DNA from: Streptomyces bungoensis
GTDB taxonomy: Bacteria > Actinomycetota > Actinomycetes > Streptomycetales > Streptomycetaceae
Direction: 5' to 3'
Length of the DNA: 44,548 nucleotides
NCBI RefSeq assembly: GCF_001514215.1
Contig: NZ_KQ948860.1
Location: 150,794 to 195,341 of the forward strand
Shown here piece after piece: positions 8,801 to 18,100 of the stretch. A model generated the notes under the pieces. The model was not told the DNA's origin. It made no database searches and was given only the letters and a program-made list of their open reading frames with translations. A program made the translations under genes and the position numbers. The stretch's first letter is position 1; each line of letters opens with the position of its first letter.

Positions 8801-11800
8801 GCGCCGACGCCTGGACCCGGCACGCCACCGCCCGGGTGGGTGCGGGCGGTGCGGGGCTGCCGGCGCCGGCCGGACGGCCCGAGGGGGCCCGGGACGTCCC
8901 GCCCGAGGAGTTCTACGACGCCTGTGCCGCCCGCGGCCTGAACTACGGCCCCGCCTTCCGCGGGGTGACCGCTCTGGCCGCCGGCGAGGACCAGGCGGTC
9001 GGCACGGTGCGGCTGCCGGACGCCTGCCTGGCCGGGGTGCGCCCCGGCGAACTGCACCCGGCGCTGTGGGACGCGGCCCTGCAGGTCACGCTCGCCCTGG
9101 TGCCGGGCGGCACCACGGTCGTGCCCACCGCGGTGCACCGGGTCGACTACCACGTGCCCGGGGACGCCACGGTGACCGCCGTGACCGCGCACGCGACCCG
9201 CACCGGCGACGGCACCTTCGACCTGGTCTGCCACGACGAGGGGGGCCGCCCGGTGCTGCGCATGGCCGGCCTGGCCTTCCAGGCCATCGAGGCCGCCGAC
9301 GGGCCGGCCGTGGACCCGGCACGCCTGCACCGCTTCGTGTTCCGGCCCGCCGAGGAGCCCACCACCACCGGCGGGGCCGGCGGCCACTGGGTGCTGTACG
9401 ACGCGGCCGGCACCGCGGGCCCGCTCGCCGCCGCGCTCACCGACGCCGGCGCCCGCGTCACCGTACGGCCGGCGTCCGCCGCCGCGGCCGGGGAGCTGCG
9501 GGCGGCCGAGCAGCCGGACGGCCTGGTGTTCCTGGCGCCCGGCGCCGGGCAGGGGCTCGACGCGCAGCGCGCCGGGCTGCTCGCCCTCGCCGAGGCCGTC
9601 CGGGCGGCCACCGCGCTGCCGGTGCCGCCGCGCGCCGTCGTCGTCACCGACGGCGCCCAGTCGGTGGCGGCCGACCCGGCGCCCGATCCGGGCGGCGCGC
9701 TGTACTGGGGCTTCGGCCGGGTGCTGCGCCGTGAGCACCCCGAGCTGTCCGCCGCCCTCGTCGACGTGCGCACCGCCGCGGACGGCTGGGCGGGTCCGCT
9801 GGCCGGGCTGCTGCTGTCCGCCGACCTCGAGGACCAGACCGTGCTGCGCGGCGCCGAGCGCCTGGTCGGGCGGGTGGTGCGGGGTACCGAGGAGGACCCG
9901 GCGGGCGACGCCGTCGCGCGGCTGCCGTGGGCCGGTCCGGCCCAGCCGTTCCGGCTGCGGCCCGACGGCTCGGGCCTGTGGGAGGGGCTGGCGTTCCGTC
10001 CGCTGGCCCGGCGGGCCCCCGCGGCCGGGCAGGTGGAGGTCGCGGTGGAGGCCGCCGCGATCAACTTCATCGACGTGATGAAGGCGATGGGCACGTACCC
10101 GGACACCTCGGCCGGGGCCGGGCTGCTGGGCGGCGAGTGCGCGGGCACCGTCACCGCCGTCGGTCCGGGCGTGACCGGGATCGCCGTCGGCGACCGGGTG
10201 GTGGCCTGCGGCTTCGGCGCGCTCGCCTCGCATCTGACGGCCCGCGCGGAGCACGTCCGGCCGCTGCCCGCGACGCTGACGGCCGCTCAGGCCGCCGCCC
10301 TCCCGCTGGTCACCGCGACCGCCTGGTACGCGCTGGCGGAGAAGGCCGCCCTGGAGGCGGGCGAGACCGTGCTGATCCACTCGGCGGCCGGCGGTCTCGG
10401 ACTGGCCGCCGTCCACGTGGCCCGCGCCCTGGGCGCCCAGGTCATCGCCACCGCGGGCACCGAGCCCAAGCGGGCCGCGCTGCGCGGGATGGGCGTCGAG
10501 CACGTGCTGAACTCCCGCGACCTGTCCTGGGCCGAGGAGGTCCGGCGGCTCACCGGCGGGCAGGGCGTGGACGTGGTCCTCAACTCGCTGGCCGGCGCGG
10601 CGATCGAGCAGGGTCTCGGCGTGCTCGCCGAGGACGGCCGGTTCATCGAGGTCGGCAAGCGGGACATCTACGCCTCGCGCACCCTGGGCCTTCGCACCTT
10701 CGCCAAGGGCACCAGCTTCGCCGCGGTCGACGTGGCGGGTCTGATCACCCGGCGCCCGGCCCGCTTCGCACGGATCCTGGACGCCGTCTGGCAGCGGGTC
10801 TGCGACGGCACGCTGCCGCCGCTGCCGGTCACCGAGCACCCGTTCGCCGACGCCGCCGACGTGCTGCGCGGCATGGCGCGCGGCGAGCACACCGGCAAGC
10901 TGGTGCTCGTGGACCCCGCCGGGGTGTCCTCGGTCGCGCCGGAGCCGCTGCCCGGGGGCCGGCTGCGGCCCGACGCCAGCTACCTGCTCACCGGCGGGCT
11001 GGGCGCGCTGGGGCTGTCGCTCGCGGAGTTCCTCGCCGGGCACGGCGCCCGCAGCCTGGTGCTGCTCGGCCGCTCCGAGCCGGGCGCCGCGGCCGCGCGG
11101 CGGATGGAGGAGCTGCGCACCCGGGGCGTGGAGGTCACCTCGCTCCGCGTGGACGTCGCCGACCGTGCCGCGCTGGCCGCCGCCCTGGACGCGGTGCGCG
11201 CCGGACTGCCGCCGCTGCGCGGCGTGTTCCACGCGGCCGGCGTGCTGGACGACGCGGTCGTCGGCAACCTGACCGAGGCCCGGCTGGCGAAGGTGCTGGC
11301 GCCGAAGGTGGACGGGGCGCGGCACCTGGACGAGCTGACCGAGCAGGACCCGCTCGACCTGTTCGTGCTGTTCTCCTCGGTCGCCGGCCTGGTCGGCAAC
11401 CCCGGCCAGGCCGGGTACGCGGCGGGCAACGTGTTCATGGACGCGCTGGCCGAGGCACGGCGGCGGCGCGGCAGGCCCGCGCTCGCCGTCCAGTGGGGCC
11501 CGTTCGCCGACATCGGTCTCGCCGCCGACGAGTCGATCCGCGGCGAGCGCCTCGCCGACCACGGCATGAGCGGGTTCACCGCCGAGGAGGGCTGGCAGGC
11601 CCTCGCCCACCTGCTGGAGGGCCCCGACCGGGTCGTGTCGTACGTCCCGCTGGATCCCCGGCACTGGTTCGACGCCTACCCGGAGACGGCGGCCCAGCCC
11701 AGCTGGGGCGTCATCGCCGAGCTGGCCCGCGACGGCGCCGCGGCGGGCGGTGGCGGCGAGGAGTTCCTGGGCCGGCTGCGGAGCGCCGACGACACCGAGC

Positions 11801-12060
11801 GGCCCGCGCTCGTCGAGGGCAAGATCCGCGAACTGGCCGGGCGGGTGCTGCGGCTCGAGGCGGGCTCCATCGACCGTGAAGCTCCCTTCAAGTCCCTTGG
11901 GCTTGACTCGTTGATGAGCCTGGAGCTGCGCAACCGCCTGGAAGCGGCGTTCGGCATGAAACTGTCGCCCACACTCCTGTGGACCTACGGCAGTACGGCG
12001 GCGCTCGCCGGAATGCTGGCCGGGCGCCTGAGAGGCGCCGACGAAGCCGCGCGGACGTGA
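5824..12060 (+). CDS. Type I PKS, one fully reducing module: KS-AT-DH-ER-KR-ACP
   Basis: This 2078-residue single-module synthase has all reductive domains. The KS spans about 12-430 (Cys178 in the unusual ETGCSSGL, His313, His354). The AT spans about 535-840 (Ser625 in GHSQGE); its YASH motif at 725-728 is the methylmalonyl-CoA type. The DH has His921 and Asp1083/Gln1087, with Asp instead of Gly in HxxxG. The ER runs about 1385-1695, with SAAGGLGLA at 1520. The KR begins at about 1718 with LDD (1808-1810), Tyr1865 and Asn1869, a B-type pattern. The ACP serine is Ser2029. There is no loading domain, N-terminal docking helix or thioesterase. The order matches mycocerosic-acid-type synthases, so iteration is possible. 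The start is ATG 5824, with GAGGTGAG upstream; GTG 5818 is an alternative. Confidence 0.93.
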   Translation: MTEQMLSAGAGRPAIAVVGMAGRFPGAPDVDAYWRLLSGGEEAVQQIPPERWDTTAQLDPARKIPSAAALLGDVDRFDPGFFGISPREAEDMDPQQRLMLETGWLTLEHAGIPAAAVRGSRTGVYVGALWHDYQTARKDRGVPTTQHTAVGSALDIIAARISYFLGLRGPSLVVETGCSSGLVALDLAAGALRSGDIEGAFVGGVNLILVPDNSVGLTHFGGLSPDGHCRAFSAQANGFVRGEGAVGVWLKRLDRALADGDRVHGVIVDTAVNNDGGGHSLVSPNVAAQAELLREVYERAGVPLDKLAYVEAHGTGTLRGDPIETEALGTALGRARPAGSGPLLIGSAKSNIGHLEAAAGLAGLVKTVLALRHRHVPRSLHTEQLNPAIPFAERNLKVATEPVDLPAGGELYAGVNSFGWGGTNAHVVLRTPPVHEPPAVTVPGTLLLPLTAHSDAALRDRAEALLAVLPEDTDAVVRLAGTLGNERDHFPARAAVTADGPAELRERLERFVADPAAEIPGVVTGRAKERGRVAFVLPGQGSQWAGMGRRLYAESPLFARVIGRCAEALAPYVTWDLTEVISGAAGDGWLERLEMVQPTLWAMSIGVAELWRAAGVEPDVVVGHSQGEVTAATIAGHLSYEDGARIIALRSALAKRTVGRGRMLAVDLGIAEARKALEGFEDSVSLAVNNGPSSCVLSGDSDAVLMLRELLEADGVFCRLVNVDYASHCHHMDELTDELTEVLAPIRPRRGAVPLLSTVTGREMSGDELDPAYWAANLRRPVMFADAMARLLDDGITHVVEISPHPVLTPAVEQLAASREQAVAALTSLRREEGALADFTRALARAYTEGLTPFAALPSRPGAAVPSYPWQRSRFWLPDAARRSGGPSGLAFAFTPAATEQDVHEGRTELSLHDLPWLRDHQVYDAVVLPGAAMLALAVAAARARTGQNPEALHSVRFRSDLTLTDEPVRLGALWREDGADSAGFTLTSLPHGADAWTRHATARVGAGGAGLPAPAGRPEGARDVPPEEFYDACAARGLNYGPAFRGVTALAAGEDQAVGTVRLPDACLAGVRPGELHPALWDAALQVTLALVPGGTTVVPTAVHRVDYHVPGDATVTAVTAHATRTGDGTFDLVCHDEGGRPVLRMAGLAFQAIEAADGPAVDPARLHRFVFRPAEEPTTTGGAGGHWVLYDAAGTAGPLAAALTDAGARVTVRPASAAAAGELRAAEQPDGLVFLAPGAGQGLDAQRAGLLALAEAVRAATALPVPPRAVVVTDGAQSVAADPAPDPGGALYWGFGRVLRREHPELSAALVDVRTAADGWAGPLAGLLLSADLEDQTVLRGAERLVGRVVRGTEEDPAGDAVARLPWAGPAQPFRLRPDGSGLWEGLAFRPLARRAPAAGQVEVAVEAAAINFIDVMKAMGTYPDTSAGAGLLGGECAGTVTAVGPGVTGIAVGDRVVACGFGALASHLTARAEHVRPLPATLTAAQAAALPLVTATAWYALAEKAALEAGETVLIHSAAGGLGLAAVHVARALGAQVIATAGTEPKRAALRGMGVEHVLNSRDLSWAEEVRRLTGGQGVDVVLNSLAGAAIEQGLGVLAEDGRFIEVGKRDIYASRTLGLRTFAKGTSFAAVDVAGLITRRPARFARILDAVWQRVCDGTLPPLPVTEHPFADAADVLRGMARGEHTGKLVLVDPAGVSSVAPEPLPGGRLRPDASYLLTGGLGALGLSLAEFLAGHGARSLVLLGRSEPGAAAARRMEELRTRGVEVTSLRVDVADRAALAAALDAVRAGLPPLRGVFHAAGVLDDAVVGNLTEARLAKVLAPKVDGARHLDELTEQDPLDLFVLFSSVAGLVGNPGQAGYAAGNVFMDALAEARRRRGRPALAVQWGPFADIGLAADESIRGERLADHGMSGFTAEEGWQALAHLLEGPDRVVSYVPLDPRHWFDAYPETAAQPSWGVIAELARDGAAAGGGGEEFLGRLRSADDTERPALVEGKIRELAGRVLRLEAGSIDREAPFKSLGLDSLMSLELRNRLEAAFGMKLSPTLLWTYGSTAALAGMLAGRLRGADEAART

Positions 12061-12063
12061 CAC

Positions 12064-12099
12064 CGGGCCGGGCACCGCCGAGAGGCGGAGCCCGGCCCG
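12064..12099 (+). terminator. GC-rich hairpin just after the first PKS gene
   Basis: Four bases after the PKS stop, CGGGCCGGGC (12064-12073) pairs perfectly with GCCCGGCCCG (12090-12099). After a single A/A mismatch, CCGCC pairs with GGCGG around a GAGA tetraloop. There is no T-run, which is common for Streptomyces terminators. The remaining DNA to the next start (12100-12180) holds two ACCACTGC repeats (12140 and 12154) and a GAGGGA before the GTG, but no SARP-like repeat. The hairpin may terminate, attenuate or stabilise the operon A transcript. Confidence 0.65.
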
Positions 12100-12180
12100 C
12101 TCCGCTCAACGGGCAGGCCGTCACGCACGGGGGCCGGCCACCACTGCGAAGCAACCACTGCCGATCGCGAGGGACTTCTT

Positions 12181-15100
12181 GTGACCAGCACACCGACCCA
12201 TGAGACTCCGGCCGGCCGGCAGTCCGGCGCCGGGCGCGGCACCGCCACCCCGCTCAGCCGGGCCATGGACACGATCAAAAAGCTGCGGGCGGAGCTCGAG
12301 GACGCCAAGGCCGGCGGCGGCAACGGCGGCCCGCTCGCCGTCGTCGGCGTCGGGCTGCGGCTGCCCGGCGGCATCGCCGACCTGGACGGCTACTGGGCCG
12401 CCCTGTCCGGGGGCCGCGACCTGGTCCGGCCGATGCCCGAGCACCGCAAGGAGCCGTTCGCCGCCGCGTGGAACGACCTTCCGCACCGCGGCGGCCACCT
12501 CGACGACGTACTCGGCTTCGACGCCGCGTTCTTCGGCATCAGCCCGCGCGAGGCCCGCAGCCTGGACCCGCAGCACCGGCTGCTGCTGGAGGTCGCCTGG
12601 GAGGCCCTGGAGGACGCGGCCCTGCCGCCGCGCGCGCTGGCCGAGGCCGGCCGGCGCACCGGCCTGTACGTGGGCGTGACCGGCCAGGACTACCGCGACT
12701 GGCAGCCGGCCGGGCAGGAGGACGCCTACTGGCTCACCGGCAACGGGCACTGCTTCGCGGCCGGCCGCCTCGCCTACACGATGGGGCTGATGGGACCGGC
12801 GCTCTCCGTGGACACCGCCTGCTCCTCCTCGCTGACGGCGGTCCACCTCGCCGGGCAGGCGCTGCGCCGGGGCGAGTGCGACGTGGCCCTCGCCGGCGGC
12901 GTCAACCTGATCCTCTCGCCGCGCTCCACCCGGCTGATCATGCAGACCAACTCGCTCGCCCCGGACGGGCTGTGCAAGGCCTTCGACGCCCGCGCGAACG
13001 GCTTCACCCGGGGCGAGGGCTGCGGTGTCGTCGTCCTGAAGCGGCTCGCCGACGCCCGGCGCGACGGGGACCGGATCCACGCCGTCGTGCGGGGCAGCGC
13101 CGTCAACCAGGACGGCCGCTCCTCCGGCTTCACCGCGCCCAACGTGCGCGCCCAGATCGCCCTCGTCCGGGCCGCCCTCGACGACGCCGGGCTGACCCCG
13201 GACGCGATCGGTGCCGTGGAGGCCCACGGCACCGGCACGGCGCTCGGCGACCCCATCGAGGTCGAGGCGCTCGTCGCCGCCCTGGACCGGTCCGCGGGCG
13301 GGGACACGCCGCTGCGCGTCGGCTCGGTCAAGACCAGCCTGGGCCACCTGGAGGCCGCCTCGGGCATCGCCGGCCTGATCCGGGGCGTGCTGTCGGTGGA
13401 GCGCCGGGCGATCCCGCCGGTCGTCCACCTGCGCACGCTCAACCCCCGCATCGACCTGGACGGCACGGGCATCGAGATCCCCCGCGAGACCGTGGCGTGG
13501 GAGGCCGGCGAGAGCGGTCCGGGCAGCTGCCTGGGCGTCAGCTCGTTCGGCATGAGCGGGACGAACGCGCACGTGGTGCTGGGCCCGGTGACGGCGGCGG
13601 AGCGCCCGGCGCCCGCACCGGCCGTCCCCGCCGTGCCCGGCTTCGAGCTCTCCGCCCGCGGCGAGGACGCCCTGCGCGCCTGGGCGGGCCTGCTGGCGGG
13701 CCGCCTGGAGCTGCTGTCCGACGAGGAGTACGCCGCCTTCGCCTACACCGTGACCCACGGCCGCGCCCGGCACGAGCTGCGGGCCCTGGTCACCGCGACC
13801 GACCGCGCGCAGGCCCTGGACGCCCTGCGCGCCCTGGCCGCGGGCACGACACCGGACACGGTGACCCTGACCCGGAGCACCCCGGACGCGCCGCCCGCCG
13901 ACCTCACCGCCGGCCTGCCCCGCGCGGTCGTCGGCCTGCCGGCCTACCCGTGGGAACGCAAGCGGTTCGCACCCGCCGAGGCGCAGGACGCCGCCGCGGC
14001 CGTCCCCGCGGGTACGGACGGCACCGGCACCGGCACGGCGGACGCCGGCACGGCGACGGGGGACGGCGCCGCGCTCCCCTGCCTCCGCCTCGACTGGACC
14101 CCGTACACCCCGGCTCCCGGCGCCGCCCCCACCCGTCCGCTGCTGATCGCCGGTGACGACCGCGCCGCCGTGGACCTGCTCGCGCGGGCCGCACGCGACG
14201 GCGGGACGCGTCCCGTGGCCGTGCTCGACGCGCTGCCCGCCGACGACGCCGCGTGGCGGCGGGCGCGGGCCGCGCACCCCGGCGACCTGCTGCTGGTGCT
14301 CGCGGCGGCGCCGCTGCCCGCGACGCCCGACGCGCCCGCGCCCACCGCGCACGCCGCCGCCGTGGCCGCCGCGGCCGCCGCCGCGGTGCGCGCGCTGCCC
14401 GAGGGGCCCGGCCGGGTCCACCTCGTCACCTCGGGCGTCCGCCAGGTGACCGGCTGCGACCCGATCGCCCGCGGCGACCACGGGGTGCTGCACGGGCTCG
14501 CCCCGGTGCTCGCCCTGGAGTTCCCCCGGGTGTGGGGCGGCGTCGTGGACCTCCCCGCCGAGCCCGGCGCCGAGGACGCCGCGGCCGCGCTGGCCGCGCT
14601 CGCGGCGGACGACGCCGAGGACCTGCTCGCCGTACGCGCGGGGCAGGCCTACGCGGCCCGGCTGCGCCCCGTCGAGGAGGCGTCGCGGCCGCTGCCCGTG
14701 CGCTCCGACGGGACGTACCTCGTCACCGGTGGCCTCGGGGCGATCGGCCGGGTGCTGGCCCGCGACCTGGCCGCGCGCGGCGCCGGCCGCCTGGTGCTCG
14801 TCGGCCGCCGCCCGCAGGGCGGACTGCCCGCCGAGGCGACCGCTCTGCTGACCGAGCTGGCCGCCGCGGGCACCCCGGCGCAGTACGTCGCCGCCGACGT
14901 CGGCGACGGCCCCGCGCTGGCCGCGGCGCTCGGTGTGCTCGACGGCCTGCCCCCGCTGCGCGGCATCGTCCACACCGCGGGCGCCATCGCCCGGCTGCCG
15001 CTCGCCGAGGCCGGCCCGGACTCCTTCGCCGCCGCGCTGCACGGCAAGTTCACCGGCGCCCACTGGCTGCACCTGCTGGCCGCCGACCGCCCGCTGGACT

Positions 15101-18100
15101 TCTTCGTCCACACCTCCTCCGTCTCCGCCGTCTGGGGCACGAGCGGGTACGGCGCCTACGCCGCCGCCAACGGCGCGCTGGACGCGCTGGCCGAGCACGC
15201 CGCCGCGGACGGCCGGCCCGCGACCAGCATCGCGTACGGCCCGTGGGACCTGGACGGCATGGCCGACGAGGAGGCCCGCGCCCAGCTCGCCCGCATGGGC
15301 GTGCGCCCGGTGACGCGGGACCAGGGCAGCGCGGCCCTCACCCCGGCCGCCCCGCACGGCGCCCACCTGATCGCCTGCGGCCTGGACGCCGGACGGTTCC
15401 GCACCGTCATGAACGCCGTCCGCCCGCGCCCCCTCTTCGACACCCTGGACGGGACGCCGGACGGCACGCCGGAGACCCCCGCCGCGCCGACGCCCGCCGA
15501 GGAACTGCGCGCGGCTTCCGCCACCCGGCGCCCGGCCCTGGTCGCCCGGCAGGTGCGCGCCGTCCTGGCCGGGATCCTCGGCCACGACGACCCCGCCGCC
15601 CTGCCCGAGCGCACCGGGTTCCTGGACCTCGGCCTGGACTCCATCATGGCCGTCGACGCGGCGGCGGAGCTGTCGGACGTGCTGGGCCTGGACGTCGGTA
15701 TCGGCGACATCTTCGGCCACCCCTCCCTGGAGCGGCTGTCCGCGGAGCTGACCGGCCGCCTGGCCGATCCCGGTGCGGCGCGCCCGGCCCGGCCGGCCGC
15801 CCGGCCCGCCCCCGCGGCCCCGCGGCCGGCCGGCACCGCCGCGCCGGCCGCGCAGCCCGCACCCGCCGCACCGGCCACGCCCGCGGACGCGGCCTCCGAG
15901 CCCATCGCCATCGTCGGCATGGCGGGCCGCTTCCCGGGGGCCGACTCCGTGGAGGCGTTCTGGTCGCTGCTGGAGGAGGGCCGCGACGGCGTCGGGCCCG
16001 TGCCCGCCGACCGCTGGGACGCCGAGGCGGCGGGTACCCCCGCGCAGGGCGGGTTCCTCAGTGACATCCGCCGGTTCGACGCCGCGTTCTTCGACATCCC
16101 GGCCCGCGAGGCGGAGAGCCTCGACCCGCAGCAGCGGCTGCTGCTGGAGGCCGCCTGGCACGCCCTGGAGGACGCCGCGTGCGCCCCCTCCGCGCTGGCC
16201 GGCAGCCGTACCGGGGTCTTCCTCGGCATCTCCAACTCCGACTACGCCCGGGTGCTGGAGAGCGGCGGACCGGACGGTCTGGACGCCTACTTCCCCACCG
16301 GCACCGCCCTGAACGCGGCCGCCGGACGCATCGCCTACTACCTGGACCTGCGCGGTCCGGCGCTGGCGGTGGACACGGCCTGCTCCTCCTCGCTGGTCGC
16401 CCTGCACCTGGCCGTGCGCTCGCTGCGCTCGGGCGAGACCGACCGGGCGCTGGCCGGCGGCGTCAACGTGATCACCGCGCCGTCCGTGTCGACGGCCGTG
16501 GCCCGCGCCCACATGCTCTCCCCCGCCGGGCGCTGCAAGACCTTCGACGCGTCGGCGGACGGCTTCGTGCGGGCCGAGGGCTGCGGGATGCTGGTGCTGC
16601 GCCGGCTGAGCGACGCGCTGCGGGACGGCGACCGGGTGCTGGCGGTCGTGCACGGCACCGCGATCAACCAGGACGGCGCCTCCTCCGGCTTCACGGCGCC
16701 CAACGGCACCGCCCAGCGCCGGGTGATCAGCGGCGCGCTCGCCGACGCCGGGGTCACCGGAGCCGACATCGACTACCTGGAGGCCCACGGCACCGGCACC
16801 TCGCTGGGCGACCCGATCGAACTCGAGGCCGCCTGGGACGTGCTGGGCCCCGGCCGCAGGCCCGGCGAACCGCTGCTGATCGGCTCGGTCAAGAGCAACA
16901 TCGGGCACGCCGAGTCGGCGTCCGGCATCGCCTCCGTCGTCAAGACGGTGCTGGCCCTGCGGCACGGGCGGATCCCGGCCGGGCTGCACTTCGAGACGCC
17001 CAACCCGCACGTGCCGTGGCGGGACATGAACGTCCGCGTCGTCGACTCCCGCGTGCCCTGGGCACCCGGCGACCGGCCCCGCCTGGCCGGGGTGTCCGGC
17101 TTCGGGTTCTCCGGCACCAACGCGCACATCGTGCTCGGCGAGGCCCCCGGCAGCGCCGCGTCCACCGCGCCGCGCCCGGCGGACCAGGCCGGCCCGCTGC
17201 TGCTGCCGCTGTCCGCCCCCGACCCGGCGGGCCTGGAACGCCTGACCTGCGCCTGGGAGCGGACCCTGGAGCAGGCGGACGAGGAGCGGCTGCCCGACCT
17301 GGTCGCCACTGCCGGGGCCGGCCGGGCCCACCTGCCGGTGCGCCGCGCCGTCCTGGGCGCCGACCGCGAGGCGCTGCTGGCCGCGCTGCGCTCGGCGGCC
17401 GCCCCCGCCTCGGCGGCCACCCGGGCCCCGGCGGTGGGCCTGCTGTTCTCCGGGCAGGGCGCCCAGTACTTCGGCATGGGACGCGACCTGTACGAGACGG
17501 AACCGGTGTTCGGCGCGGTCATCGACGACTGCGACCGCATCCTGACCCCGTTCCTCGGCGACTCGCTGCTCAACCTGGTCTTCTACGGCGAGGACCCGCA
17601 GGCGGTGAACCAGACGCGGATCACCCAGCCGGCCCTGGTGGCCCTGGAGCTGGCGCTGGCCGCGCTCTGGGAGTCCTGGGGCGTCACCGCCACCGCGGTG
17701 ATGGGGCACAGCGTCGGCGAGGTCGCCGCCGCGATCCACGCCGGGGTGCTCAGCCGCGAGGACGGCCTGACGCTGATCGCGCACCGCGCCCGGCTGATGC
17801 AGTCCACCGAGCCCGGCGGCATGCTGTCCGTCCCCGGCGACCCGGCGGACGCGCGGGCCTGGGCCGACGAGGCGGAGGTGGACGTCGCCGCCGTCAACGG
17901 GCCGGCGTCGGTGGTGCTGGCCGGCCCGAAGGACCGGCTCGCCGCACTCGCCGCCCGGCTGACCGAACAGGGCGTGCGCAGCCGGGAGCTGACGGTCTCG
18001 CACGCCTTCCACTCCCGGCTGATGGACCCGGTCCTGGAGGAGTTCCGCGCCGCCGTCGCCCCGCTGTCCTTCCACGTCCCGCGCATCCCGGTGATCGCCA

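Noticed and set aside
12100..12180. SARP site before the bimodular PKS
   Set aside because: TCAACGG at about 12106 has no partner heptamer 11 or 22 bp away; only unrelated ACCACTGC repeats were found.
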